Part shown: positions 46,437-60,761 of the stretch, one piece after another
How positions within the stretch are numbered: position 1 is the stretch's first letter
Layout of the letters: each line of letters opens with the position of its first letter
NCBI RefSeq assembly: GCF_036320965.1
Contig: NC_092262.1
Coordinates: 8,508,572 to 8,572,571, forward strand
DNA from: Panulirus ornatus
Taxonomy: Eukaryota > Arthropoda > Malacostraca > Decapoda > Palinuridae
Direction of reading: 5' to 3'
DNA: 64,000 nucleotides
Made by a program: the position numbers and the translations under genes
Notes under the pieces: generated by a model
Databases searched by the model: none
What the model saw: the letters and a program-made list of their open reading frames with translations, nothing else
What the model was told of the DNA's origin: nothing

Positions 46437-47030
46437 ATTAAACATGTCAATTTTGGCACTTGTCACCACGAACGTTAACTTAGGTCAAATTTCAAAAGCT
46501 CATCTTCATTCAATACAAATATTTTACCTAATTTTACATCACAAACCAAATCTTGACCCATATTTTACACAGCCCTCACTAATATCACCCATCACTCGGA
46601 TCTTTCACAACAATTAACACTTCCATATACTTTCTCCATCTGTTAATTCTCTCAAAAACACACCACAATACCACTGAAAATCACTTCCTCTACACATCTA
46701 AATCAATTACTGATAATAAATCTTATTAAACATGTCAATTTTGGCAATTGTTACCACGAACGTTCACTTAGGTCAAATTTCAAAAGCTCATCTTCATTCA
46801 ATACAAATATTTTACCTAATTTTACATCACAAACCAAATCTTGACCCATATTTTACACAGCCCTCACTAATATCACCCATCACTCGGATCTTTCACAACA
46901 ATTAACGCTTCCGTATACTTTCGCCATCTGTTAATACTCTCAAAAACACACCACAATACCACTGAAAATCACTTCCTCTACACATCTAAATTAATTACTG
47001 ATAATAAATCTTATTAAACATGTCAATTAC
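46437..47030. repeat. 288-bp tandem duplication
   Basis: CATGTCAATTTTGGCA begins at 46443 and again at 46731, and a third partial copy starts at 47019. No coding content. Confidence 0.95.
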
Positions 47031-47195
47031 TCACATTTCCCATGATGTACACACCCCTAACTACTATGATTTTAATACTATTCTCAAAAATTTTAATTTT
47101 AAAGTCTTCTTACGCATCTTTTAATTAACGAATACACTAGCATGGTTCATTACAAATATATTATGACAAATTAATATCTAAAATAAAATTAACTG

Positions 47196-48512
<1,317 letters not shown>

Positions 48513-49708
48513 GGCCTGCCTACACCTGGTGTGGCCCGCCTACACCTGCTGTGGCCCGCCTACAGCTGGTGTGGCCCGCCTACACCTGGTGTGGCCCGCC
48601 TACACCAGGTGTGGCCCGCCTACAGCTGGTGTGGCCCGCCTACAGCTGGTGTGGCCCGCCTACACCTGCTGTGGCCCGCCTACAACTGGTGTGGCCCGCC
48701 TACAGCTGGTGTGGCCCGCCTACACCAGGTGTGGCCCGCCTACAGCTGGTGTGGCCCGCATACACCTGGTGTGGCCCGCCTACAGCTGGTGTGGCCCGCG
48801 TACACCAGGTGTGGCCCGCCTACACATGGTGTGGACCGCCTACACCAGGTGTGGGCCGCCTATAGCTGGTGTGGCCCGCCTACATCTAGTGTGGCCCGCC
48901 TACAACTGGTGTGGCCCGCCTACACCTGGTGTGGCCCGCATACACCTGGTGTGGCCCGCCTACAGCTGGTGTGGCCCGTCTACACCTGGTGTGGCCCGCC
49001 TACAACTGGTGTGGCCCGCCTACACCAGATGTGGCCCGCATACACCTGGTGTGGCCCGCCTACAGCTGGTGTGGCCCGCGTACACCTAGTGTGGCCCGCC
49101 TACAACTGGTGTGGCCCGCCTACACCTGGTGTGGCCCGCATACACCAGGTGTGGCCCGTCTATAGCTGGTGTGGCCCGCCTACACCAGGTGTCGCCCACC
49201 TACACCTGGTGTGGCCCGCCTGGACCTGGTGTGGCCCGCGTACACCAGGTGTGGCCCGCCTACACATGGTGTGGACCGCCTACACCAGGTGTGGGCCGCC
49301 TATAGCTGGTGTGGCCCGCCTACATCTAGTGTGGCCCGCCTACAACTGGTGTGGCCCGCCTACACCTGGTGTGGCCCGCATACACCTGGTGTGGCCCGCC
49401 TACAGCTGGTGTGGCCCGTCTACACCTGGTGTGGCCCGCCTACAACTGGTGTGGCCCGCCTACACCAGATGTGGCCCGCATACACCTGGTGTGGCCCGCC
49501 TACAGCTGGTGTGGCCCGCGTACACCAGGTGTGGCCCGCCTACACATGGTGTGGCCCGCCTACAGCTGGTGTGGCCCGCCTACACCAGGTGTGGCCCACC
49601 TACACCTGGTGTGGCCCGCCTGGACCTGGTGTGGCCCGCCTACAACTGGTGTGGCCCGCGTACACCAGGTGTGGCCCGCCTACACATGGTGTGGACCGCC
49701 TACACCAG
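48513..49708. repeat. GC-rich 20-bp minisatellite, about 60 units, with 440-bp higher order
   Basis: The unit is GTGTGGCCCGCCTACACCTG with variation mainly in its CANNTG part (CACCTG, CAGCTG, CAACTG, CACATG, and CACCAG). A 22-unit block repeats: TACACATGGTGTGGACCGCC at 48821, 49261 and (21 units later) 49681. Because 20 is not a multiple of 3, all forward frames cycle through the same 20-residue pattern; the 475-residue open frame (48333-49760) is a by-product. Confidence 0.97.
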
Positions 49709-50022
49709 GAGTGGGCTACATGTATGGTGGGCTGACCCACTATCATGTTCAACACATTAACTTCGCCATCATTGGTCACACACACGCACCATCATCACAA
49801 TGTTACCACTCATGTCTCTCCTCATGTTAGCCGAGGTCAACTTACTACCTCATGACATCATCATACCTCACATTAAGGTCCCGTCTTCTTAAACATCCAG
49901 CCTTCAAAAACGAAAATGTATTGTCTCACTTTACCTATTGGTATTATATACATATACAGTAGACAAGTACAACGGTAGACACAGTTATCTCTCCTAAATA
50001 AAGTCACTGAACAAATAAAACC

Positions 50023-50025
50023 ATC

Positions 50026-50058
<33 letters not shown>

Positions 50059-50079
50059 TGTGTATGTATGTGTGTGTGT

Positions 50080-50142
<63 letters not shown>
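50023..50142. repeat. (GT)n microsatellite
   Basis: About 60 GT units with a few TATG interruptions. Confidence 0.98.
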
Positions 50143-50143
<1 letters not shown>

Positions 50144-50394
50144 GTAGAGTGGAGTCTCCTTGATGGACTTTGTAGTGAATTGTTAATGCTTCCTCTCAGC
50201 CATACCTACCTGACTTGTTTCCTACGACGTATAAAGTCATGCCCATATTTGCCTAAACATGATACATATGGCTCCCAACCCAGCATTATTGTAACCACAT
50301 ACATCAAACGTTACTGCCATTCCCATGTAATGTCACACATCAATATCAGTACTATAAGGTCGTCACAAATATCACTATGATGAAATCACATAAC

Positions 50395-50780
50395 ATACAT
50401 CACCTGAGTCATAAGGTCACATGATAATCATCACCTGAGTCATAAGGTCACATGATATACATCACCTGAGTCATAAGGTCACATGATAAACATCACCTGA
50501 GTCATAAGGTCACATGATAAACATCACCTGAGTCATAAGGTCACATGATAAACATCACCTGAGTCATAAGGTCACATGATAAACACCACCTGAGTCACAA
50601 GGTTACATAATAAACATCACCTGAGTCACAAGGTTACATGATAAACATCACCTGAGTCATAAGGTCACATGATAAACATCACCTGAGTCATAAGGTCACA
50701 TGATAAACATCACCTGAGTCATAAGGTCACATGATAAACATCACCTGAGTCATAAGGTCACAGGATAAACATCACCTGGT
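50395..50780. repeat. 31-bp tandem repeat, about 12 copies
   Basis: Unit CATCACCTGAGTCATAAGGT plus CACATGATAAA. Each unit contains TGAGTCAT (an AP-1-like site) and AAGGTCA (a nuclear-receptor half-site sequence). Whether these act as binding sites is not shown. Confidence 0.95.
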
Positions 50781-50879
50781 TATACGACCTCGTCAGAGAT
50801 ATCACTAGATTCATAAAATCTCATCACATGTCACAAGGTCACATTAAGCACATTATTGGTCATAAGGTCACATCAAACA

Positions 50880-51210
50880 CATCACTAGAGTCATAAGGTC
50901 ACATTATACACATCACTAGAGTCATAAGGTCACATCAAACATCACTGGAGTCGTAAGGTCACATCAAATATCACTAGAGTCGTAAGGTCACATCAAACAT
51001 CACTAGAGTCGTAAGGTCACATCAAACATCACTAGAGTCGTAAGGTCACATCAAACATCACTAGAGTCGTAAGGTCACATCAAACATCACTAGAGTCGTA
51101 AGGTCACATCAAACATCACTAGAGTCGTAAGGTCACATCAAACATCACTAGGGTCGTAAGGTCACATCAAACATCACTAGAGTCGTAAGGTCACATCAAA
51201 CATCACTAGA
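50880..51210. repeat. 29-bp tandem repeat, about 12 copies
   Basis: Unit CATCACTAGAGTCGTAAGGT plus CACATCAAA, clearly related to the 31-bp array just before it. The last unit runs into the hammerhead-like motif. Confidence 0.95.
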
Positions 51211-51291
51211 GTATGATGTCAGGATGTAAATAACTTTAAGTATTGCCTGGCATCTCCTGATGAGGTGCACTGTCACCATGAAACGTCATGC
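51211..51291 (+). ncRNA. hammerhead ribozyme-like motif
   Basis: All core elements are present in order. Stem III: GTATGATG (51211-51218) pairs with CGTCATGC (51284-51291) over 8 bp, with two G-U pairs. T51219 faces A51283 and C51220 is the expected cleavage base. Stem I: GGATG (51222-51226) pairs with CATCT (51251-51255). Core CTGATGA at 51257-51263. Stem II: GGTG (51264-51267) with CACC (51274-51277). GAAA at 51280-51283. Two departures from the consensus are an extra AT (51278-51279) before GAAA and an A-C mismatch at the base of stem I. It may be a decayed or variant ribozyme. Confidence 0.6.
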
Positions 51292-51369
51292 TACATGGAG
51301 AGAAAAATTACATGTTATACATGATTGTAGGAACTCCTACTGAAGTACGATTTCACCATATATATATAT

Positions 51370-51535
51370 TCTTTTCTTTCTTTCATACTATTCGCCATTT
51401 CCCACGTTAGCGAGGTAGCGTTAAGAACAGAGGACCGGACCTTTGAGGGAATATCCTCAACGGCCCCCTTCCCTGTTCCTTCTTTTGGAAAATTAAAAAA
51501 AAAAAGAGAGGGGAGGATTTCCAGCCCCCCGCTCC
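51370..51535 (-). mobile_element. SINE-like element (minus)
   Basis: The reverse form of the element at 45311: TATTCGCCATTTCCCACGTT, AGCGAGGTAGCGTTAAGAAC, CCTTTGAGGGAATATCC, CCTTCTTTTGGAAAA, and AGGATTTCCAGCCCCCCGCT. The head beyond this is truncated. Confidence 0.8.
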
Positions 51536-52285
51536 CTAATCACTAATTGAGACCTAAAAATCTGGTCTAATTACAAGGGATAGCATTGCATAGACCCCAT
51601 GTTGCTGCCAAGAGTTGTCCAGGGGTGTCTAGCTAGGGCCTGCAAGTCTTCTATGAGCTTATCTGAAATGCAGGTGATGTGGGATGTATAAACTCCTCAA
51701 AAGAGCTTAGAAACCATTTTTGCTCCTTCAAATGTATGTAGGAAAATGAAGATTATGGCACACTATGTGCTTAGTCCACCATACACTATACAGGATTAGT
51801 AACTAGAAGGGTAAAAATGCAATAGTAATGTAATACATACAATAGATCATATTCTGGTGAAGATATGTAGTTGTATAAATTTAGTAATGAGAAGAATGAG
51901 ACCACATGTGAGAGGAAATCTCTATTAGGAGAAATTATTCAACAAATGATGTAATCAAAATTGTCGGGGAAATGACTCGGTGCACTGGAAATGTTTTGCA
52001 TGTAAGAAGGTGTCAGTTGATGAATCAGTTCAGTACATAAAAAAAAGGCTAATATCATATCAAAAGTTCATGTTTCACTTTCATATCCTGGACATGGGTT
52101 AACAATGTGCATAAGTGAAATGAGAGGTTGTTTGTACCTGATCCAACCATAAAATGATGAAAGGAATTAATGAAATACTTAGTCAAAAACACTATCAGTT
52201 CCCTAATATCTACACTATCCTTGTCTATTCTGAACAATCTTTTTTTTTTAATCATACAAGTTAGCATGGTAGCAATAGGAACAGG
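51536..52285. other. nothing recognised
   Basis: Unique-looking AT-rich sequence with no supported feature. Confidence 0.4.
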
Positions 52286-52289
52286 TGAA

Positions 52290-54350
52290 GTAATGGCCTA
52301 TTTGCTCAATCCCACTCTCTAGCTGTAGTGTATAATGCCCCAAAACCACATCCCCTATCCCAAAGACAGGCCCAGAGACCCTTCTGTGGTTCCCCTAACC
52401 TATTCACAGGCCTTCAAGCTGCCCACTCACATAATGCTGTCCCATGTATACAACATCCCATATGTTCCATCAATCTCTTACACACCCCACACCCTCCTGC
52501 ATATTAAGGCCCAGACTCTTCAAAGCATCTTTCATTTCAATCTGCCCCCACCTCCTTGGTTTCCCCTATTCCTTGTTCCCTCCACTTCAGACTTACACCC
52601 TTATAGTCATCCTCTCCATAAGTTAAGCCATTTCAACAAAACCTCTTCTTCTCTTACATACATAATACTCTTCCTACCACACCTCTCTCATCCTATCATT
52701 TCTTATGTGACCAACACTCCTTACATCACATACTGTCCTCAACATTTCATTTCCAACACATCCATCCTCTTCTTTACTAATTTGTTAAAGGCCTAAACCA
52801 TGCATCTATGCGTTGAGTGGATTACTATAACACCAAATATACCCATTTTTCCCTTTCAATATGATCTCTCTTTCCATACAATCCTCAATGTATCTGCTAC
52901 ATCCACTTTCAGGTACCTAAAAGCACTTCCTCCAACTTCTCTCCACTAAAAACCTCACTCAAAATAACGTCTCTCTCGCTTTTCACCACTAAACTTTATA
53001 ATCTTGCTTTTATTGTTACTCTCAATTTCTTCTTTCACAGATTCTCCCAAACTCAGACACCAGCTTCTGTGGCTTCACACAGACTGTACCAACAGCACAG
53101 TACAAACATTATACAACTACAAATTCATCTCCCAGGCCCCACCAACCACAGTAGACTGCATACATGCTCCCATCTCCAGGAACCTTCCAATCACCTCCCC
53201 CATCGCAATCTAAACACAAATTAAACAGCCATAATAACATCAAACACCCTGTCCTTGACCCATCTTAACCTGTTACTGCTCACCCTCCCTTCTTCCTATT
53301 GGCAAAAATACTATACTCTCTTGATTATAACTCTTCCCTGCTTTTAGCAGCTTTCCTCCCATATTAGCAACAACATCCAAAGGGAATCTCTATCAACCCT
53401 ATCAGTTTCATATCCATAAATGCCACATAAAACTTCTTCTGCTTCTCTATTTCTCACACAAATACTTCAAAATAAACATCTGATCCACACCTCTACCATT
53501 CCTAAAGCCAAAAGTTCCTCAAGTCTGAAACTCTGTACAGGCCAACTACCCTCATAATCACCATTCTCCCACACGACTTACAAGGTACACTAAACAAACA
53601 TACCTCTGCAATTTGGGCAATTACCCATGCCTTTATACAATGCCACTATACAAGTATTTCACCAATCCTCAGGATGAAAATCCTGTCCAGCCTTTCAACA
53701 TCACAATCATCTTTCTTAAGGAATTCACTTGCAATCCCATCCAGCTCTGATGCTTTGTTGCATTCATCTTACACAATGTCTTCCCAACCCCTTCCCTCTT
53801 CTGTACTCAAACCAATTGCCATGACTCTTACTTTGCATACCTCCTTATTCAAAACATCCCACATTTTTGATAGCCTACATTTAACAACCCCTCAAAATAC
53901 TCATCCCCTTTACACCTCTTTTCTGAGTCTTACAACTTTCCCATTTGCCCCTTCACAGATGTTCCCTTTTGTTCGCTTGTTTCTCTCACACTATGCACCT
54001 CATTCCAACTGCTTTTGGAGTAGTGCTACTACTTCCTTAGCTCATGTCCTCTCACCAATCCCCGACTTTATTCCTAAGACTTTTCCAAACTATTATTCCC
54101 CTTTAGCCTTGAGCTTCATTTCACTCAAGAGCCAGAATCCTGATCCAGGTTTCTTTCCTCAAGCATACTACCTATCTCTCCTTTCTTCTAATCTTGGTTA
54201 CATCCACATGCATTCGGACACCCCAATCTGAGCCTTCGAGGAGGATGAACACTCCTCGCTTGACTCCTGTTTCCCCTTTTAGATATTGAAATACAAGGAG
54301 GGGAGGGTTTCCAGCCCTCCGCTCCTGCCACCTTTAGTCACCTTCTACCC
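52290..54350 (-). pseudogene. old LINE copy with 5' UTR
   Basis: Minus strand, 5' end near 54350. The 5' UTR (AGGGTTTCCAGCCCTCCGCT at 54306) and the start of the endonuclease (54200-54280) are recognisable. Reading downward: linker, RT and C-terminal region down to about 52330 (CACCCTCCTGCATATTAAGG matches the QEGE region). Every frame is broken. Confidence 0.65.
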
Positions 54351-54351
54351 C

Positions 54352-55110
54352 TTGCTTCAGAGGCATTGCCAGGAAAAGACAAAAAAAGGCCACATCCATT
54401 CACACTCAGTCTCTACCTTCCTTCTTTTTAAACCCCTTACTCCCATTCACCAATTCTTTTTCAGGACACAACTCCACAAACTGTTCATCATTCTTATTCA
54501 CAACACCAGGTACCCCATGACCCCTAATTACATCCTGAACTGCCGTAATACCCACTCTTACATTCATATCACCAACCATTAATACTCCATCTATGGCATC
54601 AAAACTATTGGCACACTCACTCAGCTCCTCCCAGAACACTCACCTCTCTTTCTCAGTTCTCTCATTTCAAGGTATATAAGCACTATTTATCATCCAACTC
54701 GCTTATTTAACTTTCAGTTTACTCACACCTTCCCAATTTTCTCCAACCGAAGTTGTGCTACCCTTCCTTAATTCTTGCCTTCACATTAACCTCTGACTTT
54801 ACCCTAAAACATACTCTAACAATTATACCACTTCCCCCTTTAGCTTTGCTTTACTCAGAAGAAGAACATTTAGTTTCCTCTCCTGAAACTTTCTACCTAT
54901 TTTTCCCTTCTTCTCATCTTTGTTTACAGCCAAACACTCTACCCTTGGCTCCTCCTTTTCTAACAATAGAAATCAAAAACACAAGAATGTTTACCCGACC
55001 CTTACCCCTGCCCTCTCTAGTTGCCTCCTTCAACAGACTGCCAATATGTGGAAAGTAAGCTTTCTCCTCTATCCCTAAGGATCTCAATCCCTTAGTCATC
55101 ATCTTTGACA
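54352..55110 (-). pseudogene. old LINE endonuclease fragment with tail
   Basis: From 55110 downward: a GIEEKAYFPHIGSLLKEATR leader, VFGCKQR, degraded KLNVLLLSKAKLKG, and MFWEELSECANSFDAIDGVL, MVGDMNVRVG (54406-54639). It is then joined to a short piece of LINE 3' UTR at 54352-54418. Internally deleted. Confidence 0.6.
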
Positions 55111-55174
55111 TAGAGGGAATACATGTTTAGTATTCTCCCCTATCCCAAGGATCTGAGCCAATATAAACCAAAAA

Positions 55175-55610
<436 letters not shown>

Positions 55611-55611
55611 A

Positions 55612-55614
<3 letters not shown>

Positions 55615-55671
<57 letters not shown>
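55615..55671. repeat. (TA)n microsatellite
   Basis: About 28 TA units. Confidence 0.98.
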
Positions 55672-55675
<4 letters not shown>

Positions 55676-56064
55676 CCCTGGGAATATGGGAGAAAGAATA
55701 CTTCCCATGTATTCTCTGCGTGTCGTAGAAGGCGACTAAAAGGGAAGGGAGCGGGGGGCTGGAAATCCTCCCCTCTCATTTTGTTTTTTCCAAAAGAAGG
55801 GGGTTGTTATTCCATGTGTGGCAAGGTGGCGATGGGAACAAATAAAGGCAGACAGTATGAATTATGTACATGTGTATATATGTATATGTCTGTGTGTGTA
55901 TATATATGTGTACATTGAGATGTATAGGTATGTATATGTACGTGTGTGGACGTGTATGTATATACATGTGTATGTGGGTGGGTTGGGCATTCTTTCGTCT
56001 GTTTCCTTGCGCTACCTCGCTAATGCGGGAGACAGCGACAAAGCAAAATAAATAAATAAATAAA
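55672..56064 (+). mobile_element. short element: LINE-type head plus LINE 3' UTR
   Basis: 55672-55797 is the SINE-like head (GTCGTAGAAGGCGACTAAAA, GGGAGCGGGGGGCTGGAAAT, CCAAAAGAAGGG). It continues without a break into full LINE 3' UTR (GGTTGTTATTCCATGTGTGG) and the terminus at 56040, then (AAAT)n. No protein-coding part. Confidence 0.8.
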
Positions 56065-57480
56065 TGATTTTGAAAATAAAACACTCAAGTAATGCTCCAA
56101 ATCACACACTGTAACTCTTACTGTCTTTTCTAAACTTTATGTAGCAGTGAAGAACAAAATCACTCAATATCCAAAGCCACTTTCAATGTGCAGCTAAATG
56201 AGTAACTTCCTGTGGTTATGGTCGCTGGGATGGGTTAATATGGAAGCAAATACACACAGTGCTCAGCTTTCCAGCAACTGAATATAAACATGAAACCCAA
56301 ACAATCACATATGACTGGAAAACATTAAAATTATGATAAATATTAGCTGCTATGTGAAATTAGGTGAAGATTTTATAGATTTTGCTTGATGTGATAAGAT
56401 CACGAAATATGTCATATTCAATGAAAAAAAGTAACAGAAAAAACAGTGTATGCCTTAGTAATGTTCTAAGGAGCTGGTAAAACAATGTTTGGCAAATTTA
56501 TTTTACAGCCAATCATCAACAATATGGTCTCACAAACTGATAGGCATCTTAAATAGCAATCAAATAAAGTTGAGGAACTATTTCTTCCTTATGAAATGAA
56601 GGAAAATCATAAAAGAATAATAAACCAACCAAGAAACATGTGATATAGGCCTGAACTTAATCAGGGGCAAATAAGAAATTTGTGGTGGTACCATAATGGT
56701 AACATAACAGCACGTATTTAAAGCAACATGTTGTTGACATTTCCTCAGGCAATGGTGCCACCTTATTGTATATATAATGTTTTGATGATATATATATCAA
56801 GAACAAGTCTGTTCAGTTCCACATATCTCTAGTGCTTCTGAAGCTATGCGGAAAGGTTTCATTTACTTTATCCCCACATTTTCCATAATCTTCATCGCCC
56901 TCCCCACTATTACATATTCATTATCAATCCATTAATCTATGTCACTATGTTTCATCAATACCCTTCTAAAACACTTGCGCTGGGCATTAACAGCTAACTG
57001 ACATGCTTTTCGTCCACTTCCATACGTTAGTTCTGTTGCGTGTTTATAAGGTCTATCATTACAAAAGAGTGAGGTACTACGTTTCACACATTAGATTCAC
57101 GGCACCAATAATCCAAAGCTGTACAATGTAGCAAAACCATCAAGTAAATGTATTTCATTAATATTTGTAATGTTATCAGGTGGTGGCCTAAATCCAATGG
57201 GGGTCGAATGGTACTAATGAAGCTGAGGACAGCGGCCAGTCAGAACCATCGGCATCAACCAAGACAATAGTAAACTTTCATGTCTGTCTACATGAGGTTT
57301 TTCAATCCGCACTGGGCAACATAGACAGTACCAGAGAGACTTAGTCTTAGAACAATAAAACCGGAAGGTGTGAAGAAATTTCTCGCTCGAAGGATGAAAC
57401 TTGACGTCAACTATGGCATAAAGCCCAAATAACGAACTAACCTCAAGGTTCAGTTACAGTCAGCATTGGCCCTCCATGGA
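56065..57480. other. no gene recognised
   Basis: AT-rich in the first kilobase, less so after 57000. No convincing exon, RNA or element. Confidence 0.4.
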
Positions 57481-57499
57481 TCCCCATAGGTATTAGACT

Positions 57500-58418
57500 G
57501 TGTGGTGACTGTTTACTATCAACTTTGTACTGAGTGGTGACTGTTTACTATCGACTTTGTACTGAGTGGTGACTGTTTACTATCAACTTTGTACTGAGTG
57601 GTGACTGTTTACTATCGACTTTGTCCTGAGTGGTGACTGTTTACTATCGACTTTGTCCTGTGTGGTGACTGTTTACTATCAACTTTGTACTGAGTGGTGA
57701 CTGTTTACTATCAACTTTGTACTGAGTGGTGACTGTTTACTATCAACTTTGTACTGAGTGGTGACTGTTTACTATCAACTTTGTACTGAGTGGTGACTGT
57801 TTACTATCGACTTTGTCCTGAGTGGTGACTGTTTACTATCGACTTTGTCCTGTGTGGTGACTGTTTACTATTGACTTTGTACTGAGTGGTGACTGTTTAC
57901 TATCGACTTTGTCCTGTGTGGTGACTGTTTACTATCGACTTTGTACTGAGTGGTGACTGTTTACTATCGACTTTGTCCTGAGTGGTGACTGTTTACTATC
58001 GACTTTGTCCTGAGTGGTGACTGTTTACTATCGACTTTGTACTGAGTGGTGACTGTTTACTATCGACTTTGTCTAGTGTGGTGACTGTTTACTATCGACT
58101 TTGTCCTGTGTGGCGACTGTTTACTATCGACTTTGTACTGAGTGGTGACTGTTTACTATCGACTTTGTCCTGTGTGGCGACTGTTTACTATCGACTTTGT
58201 CCTGAGTGGTGACTGTTTACTATCGACTTTGTCCTGTGTGGTGACTGTTTACTATCGACTTTGTACTGAGTGGCGACTGTTTACTATCGACTTTGTCCTG
58301 AGTGGTGACTGTTTACTATCGACTTTGTACTGAGTGGTGACTGTTTACTATCGACTTTGTACTGAGTGGTGACTGTTTACTATCGACTTTGTCCTGTGTG
58401 GTGACTGTTTACTATGAG
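57500..58418. repeat. 32-bp minisatellite, about 28 copies
   Basis: Unit GTGACTGTTTACTATCGACT plus TTGTCCTGAGTG, with A/C and A/T variants (GTACTG or GTCCTG; GAGTGG or TGTGG). Confidence 0.97.
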
Positions 58419-58685
58419 GTGCCGGTCGCACTTGGGGGCCCTTATTCCAAGTCTACATTCACAGGCTCATTTACCTACGAGCGGTTAGTTTAGGGTGGAT
58501 TTGGACCTGGATGAGCGAAATGGATACAAATTGGAACTCAACTTGATTGCGCTGGGTGACGTGTGGTTATGCCCGATCACTTTATAACGGCCATGGAAGA
58601 ACGGTGCCTCGCCAAGATGCAAAGACAGAAAACCACGACATCTACATTTCTTTAATAGCCTATGGCTTTAGTTCACTTACTACCT

Positions 58686-60095
58686 ATATATCACATCACT
58701 CGCCATGTAATTTGTATTAAGAAACTGGAAAATAGATCCATTACCTTGGTTATTTTGAGAAGGGGATGAAATTCTCGGGCCAGCCATCGTGTGTTGTTAT
58801 GTTTGGGTCAGCTGGCCTTGAACGACGAGCCTAAATTATTTTTTTATTTATATATTACAATGATATAATAAACCTTCAAAATGTATCTATCAAGATTCTA
58901 CAATTTATTTATTATAAGAAAAATGATAAAAACTCCTTTATATGGGTTATTTAGCTTTCGTCTCTTATAAAGGCATTTATTATCTTACCATTGTAGATAA
59001 AGATGATTGGTAGTCGTATCCCTCCGCTGTTCTCAATACTCTAAACATATTTCATAAAACGGTGTCAATAATGTTTTTGTTAAAGTAAATAACCATTTTG
59101 TAATTGCGTATCTGCTTATGTATTAGTTTATGACAAGTAATGTCTTCGCACGAGCCAAATTCCTTGGTGCTGTCCTCTTTCACAGTTTCATAACTCAATT
59201 TATTCCATCCATACACTCTTCTTACTAGATAATTACTTGTCTGGATTATCTATATCATTTTTTTTTATAAAAGTTCATGATAAGGCTGTGCGCTGTTTAT
59301 TAAACTGGGTTAGAAGCCTTAAAGATTCTGATCAAGTTACCCTTTACTCGTCTCTCATCCCTAGTGGACACATTTATGGCCTCTTATCTATCATCACATC
59401 ACATCACTCGCTATGTAATTTGTGTTAAGAAACTGGAAAATACATCCTTTACCTTGGTCATTTTGAGAAGGGGATGAAATTCTCGGGCCAGCCAGCGTGT
59501 GTTGTTATGTTTGGGTCAGCTGGCCTTGAACGACGAGCCTAAATTATTTTTTTATTTATATATTACAATAAGAAACTTTCAAAATGTATCTATCAAGATT
59601 CTACAATTTATTCATTATAAGAAAAATTATAAAAAAGTCCTTTATATGGGTTATTTAGCTTTCGTCTCTTATTAAGGCATTTACTATCGTACCATTGTAG
59701 ATAAAGATGAATGGTAGTCTTATCCCTCCGCTGTTTTCAATACTCTAAAGATATTTCATAAAACGGTCTCAATAATGTTTTTGTCAAAATAGTATTAGTA
59801 TTAAAATAGTATTAAATAGTATTAGCGTATGACAAGTGATGTCTTCGCACGAGCCAAATTCCTTGGTGCTGTCCTCTTTCACAGTTTCAACACTCAATTT
59901 ATTCCATCCATACACTCTTCTTACTAGATAATTACTTGTCTAGATTATTTATATCATTTTTTTTTATAAAAGTTCATAATAAGGCTGTGCGCTGTTTATT
60001 AAACTGGGTTAGAAGCCTTAAAGATTCTGATCAAGTTACCCTTTACTCGTCTCTCATCCCTAGTGGACACATTTATGGCCTCTTATCTATCACTG
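58686..60095. repeat. 700-bp tandem duplication
   Basis: ATGACAAGTAATGTCTTCGC at 59129 recurs as ATGACAAGTGATGTCTTCGC at 59829, and CATCACTCGCCATGTAATTT at about 58690 recurs at about 59402. Copies about 58686-59395 and 59396-60095 differ by single bases and small indels. The open stretch FFIKVHDKAVRCLLNWVRSL in both copies resembles no family I know. Confidence 0.9.
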
Positions 60096-60334
60096 TAGCT
60101 CGGCTATCATCCTGGTATCATCTACCTTGCCTTCTTCTAGACCCCCTCTATCTCTTCCTCTAATTTTGGCCCTAAGTTATGAGCAGTTGATTTGAATACT
60201 TTCTTCTTCATCTATTTTAACAAGTTGACTCTACACTTTGGACTCCTCTTAAGTCCTTGAAACACAAATATATTCCTGAAACTTTATTTCCCTCTGGATA
60301 ATATTCATATCAAAGCATTCTTTCACAATGTCCC

Positions 60335-60710
60335 AATCACTTTACTCTCCATTTACTTAAGTTCAGTTTCGTCAAAATATTCTAGACCTCTTGTTCAGTT
60401 GTGGTCGAGGGAAGGTATAGGGGGGGAAAAAAGGAGTTTTGAAAGCATTGAATAGGGACAGAGTGAGAAAAGGGAAAGTACAGGGAAAGGCTTTCTTGTT
60501 CCTTTATCGTGTGGGAGGCAGTAAGCACTTGGTTGAGTTTTACCACTTTACTCTCCATTTACTTAAGTTCAGTTTCGTTAAAATATTCCAGACCAATTGT
60601 TCAGTTGTGGTCGAGGGAAGGTATAGGGGAAAAAAGGAGTTTTGAAAGCATTGAACAGGGACAGAACGAGAAAAGGGAAAGTACAGGGAGGGAGTAAGCA
60701 CTTGGTTGAG
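60335..60710. repeat. about 200-bp tandem duplication
   Basis: CTTTACTCTCCATTTACTTA begins at 60342 and again at 60547, followed by the same GTTGTGGTCGAGGGAAGGTA segment. Confidence 0.9.
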
Positions 60711-60761
60711 TTGTACTGGAGGAGGTGTACTAGAGTTTACTGTAACCATTGCAAGTGTTAG

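Noticed and set aside
50395..51210. CRISPR-like regular repeats
   Set aside because: Units are contiguous tandem repeats without unique spacers, and the genome is eukaryotic.
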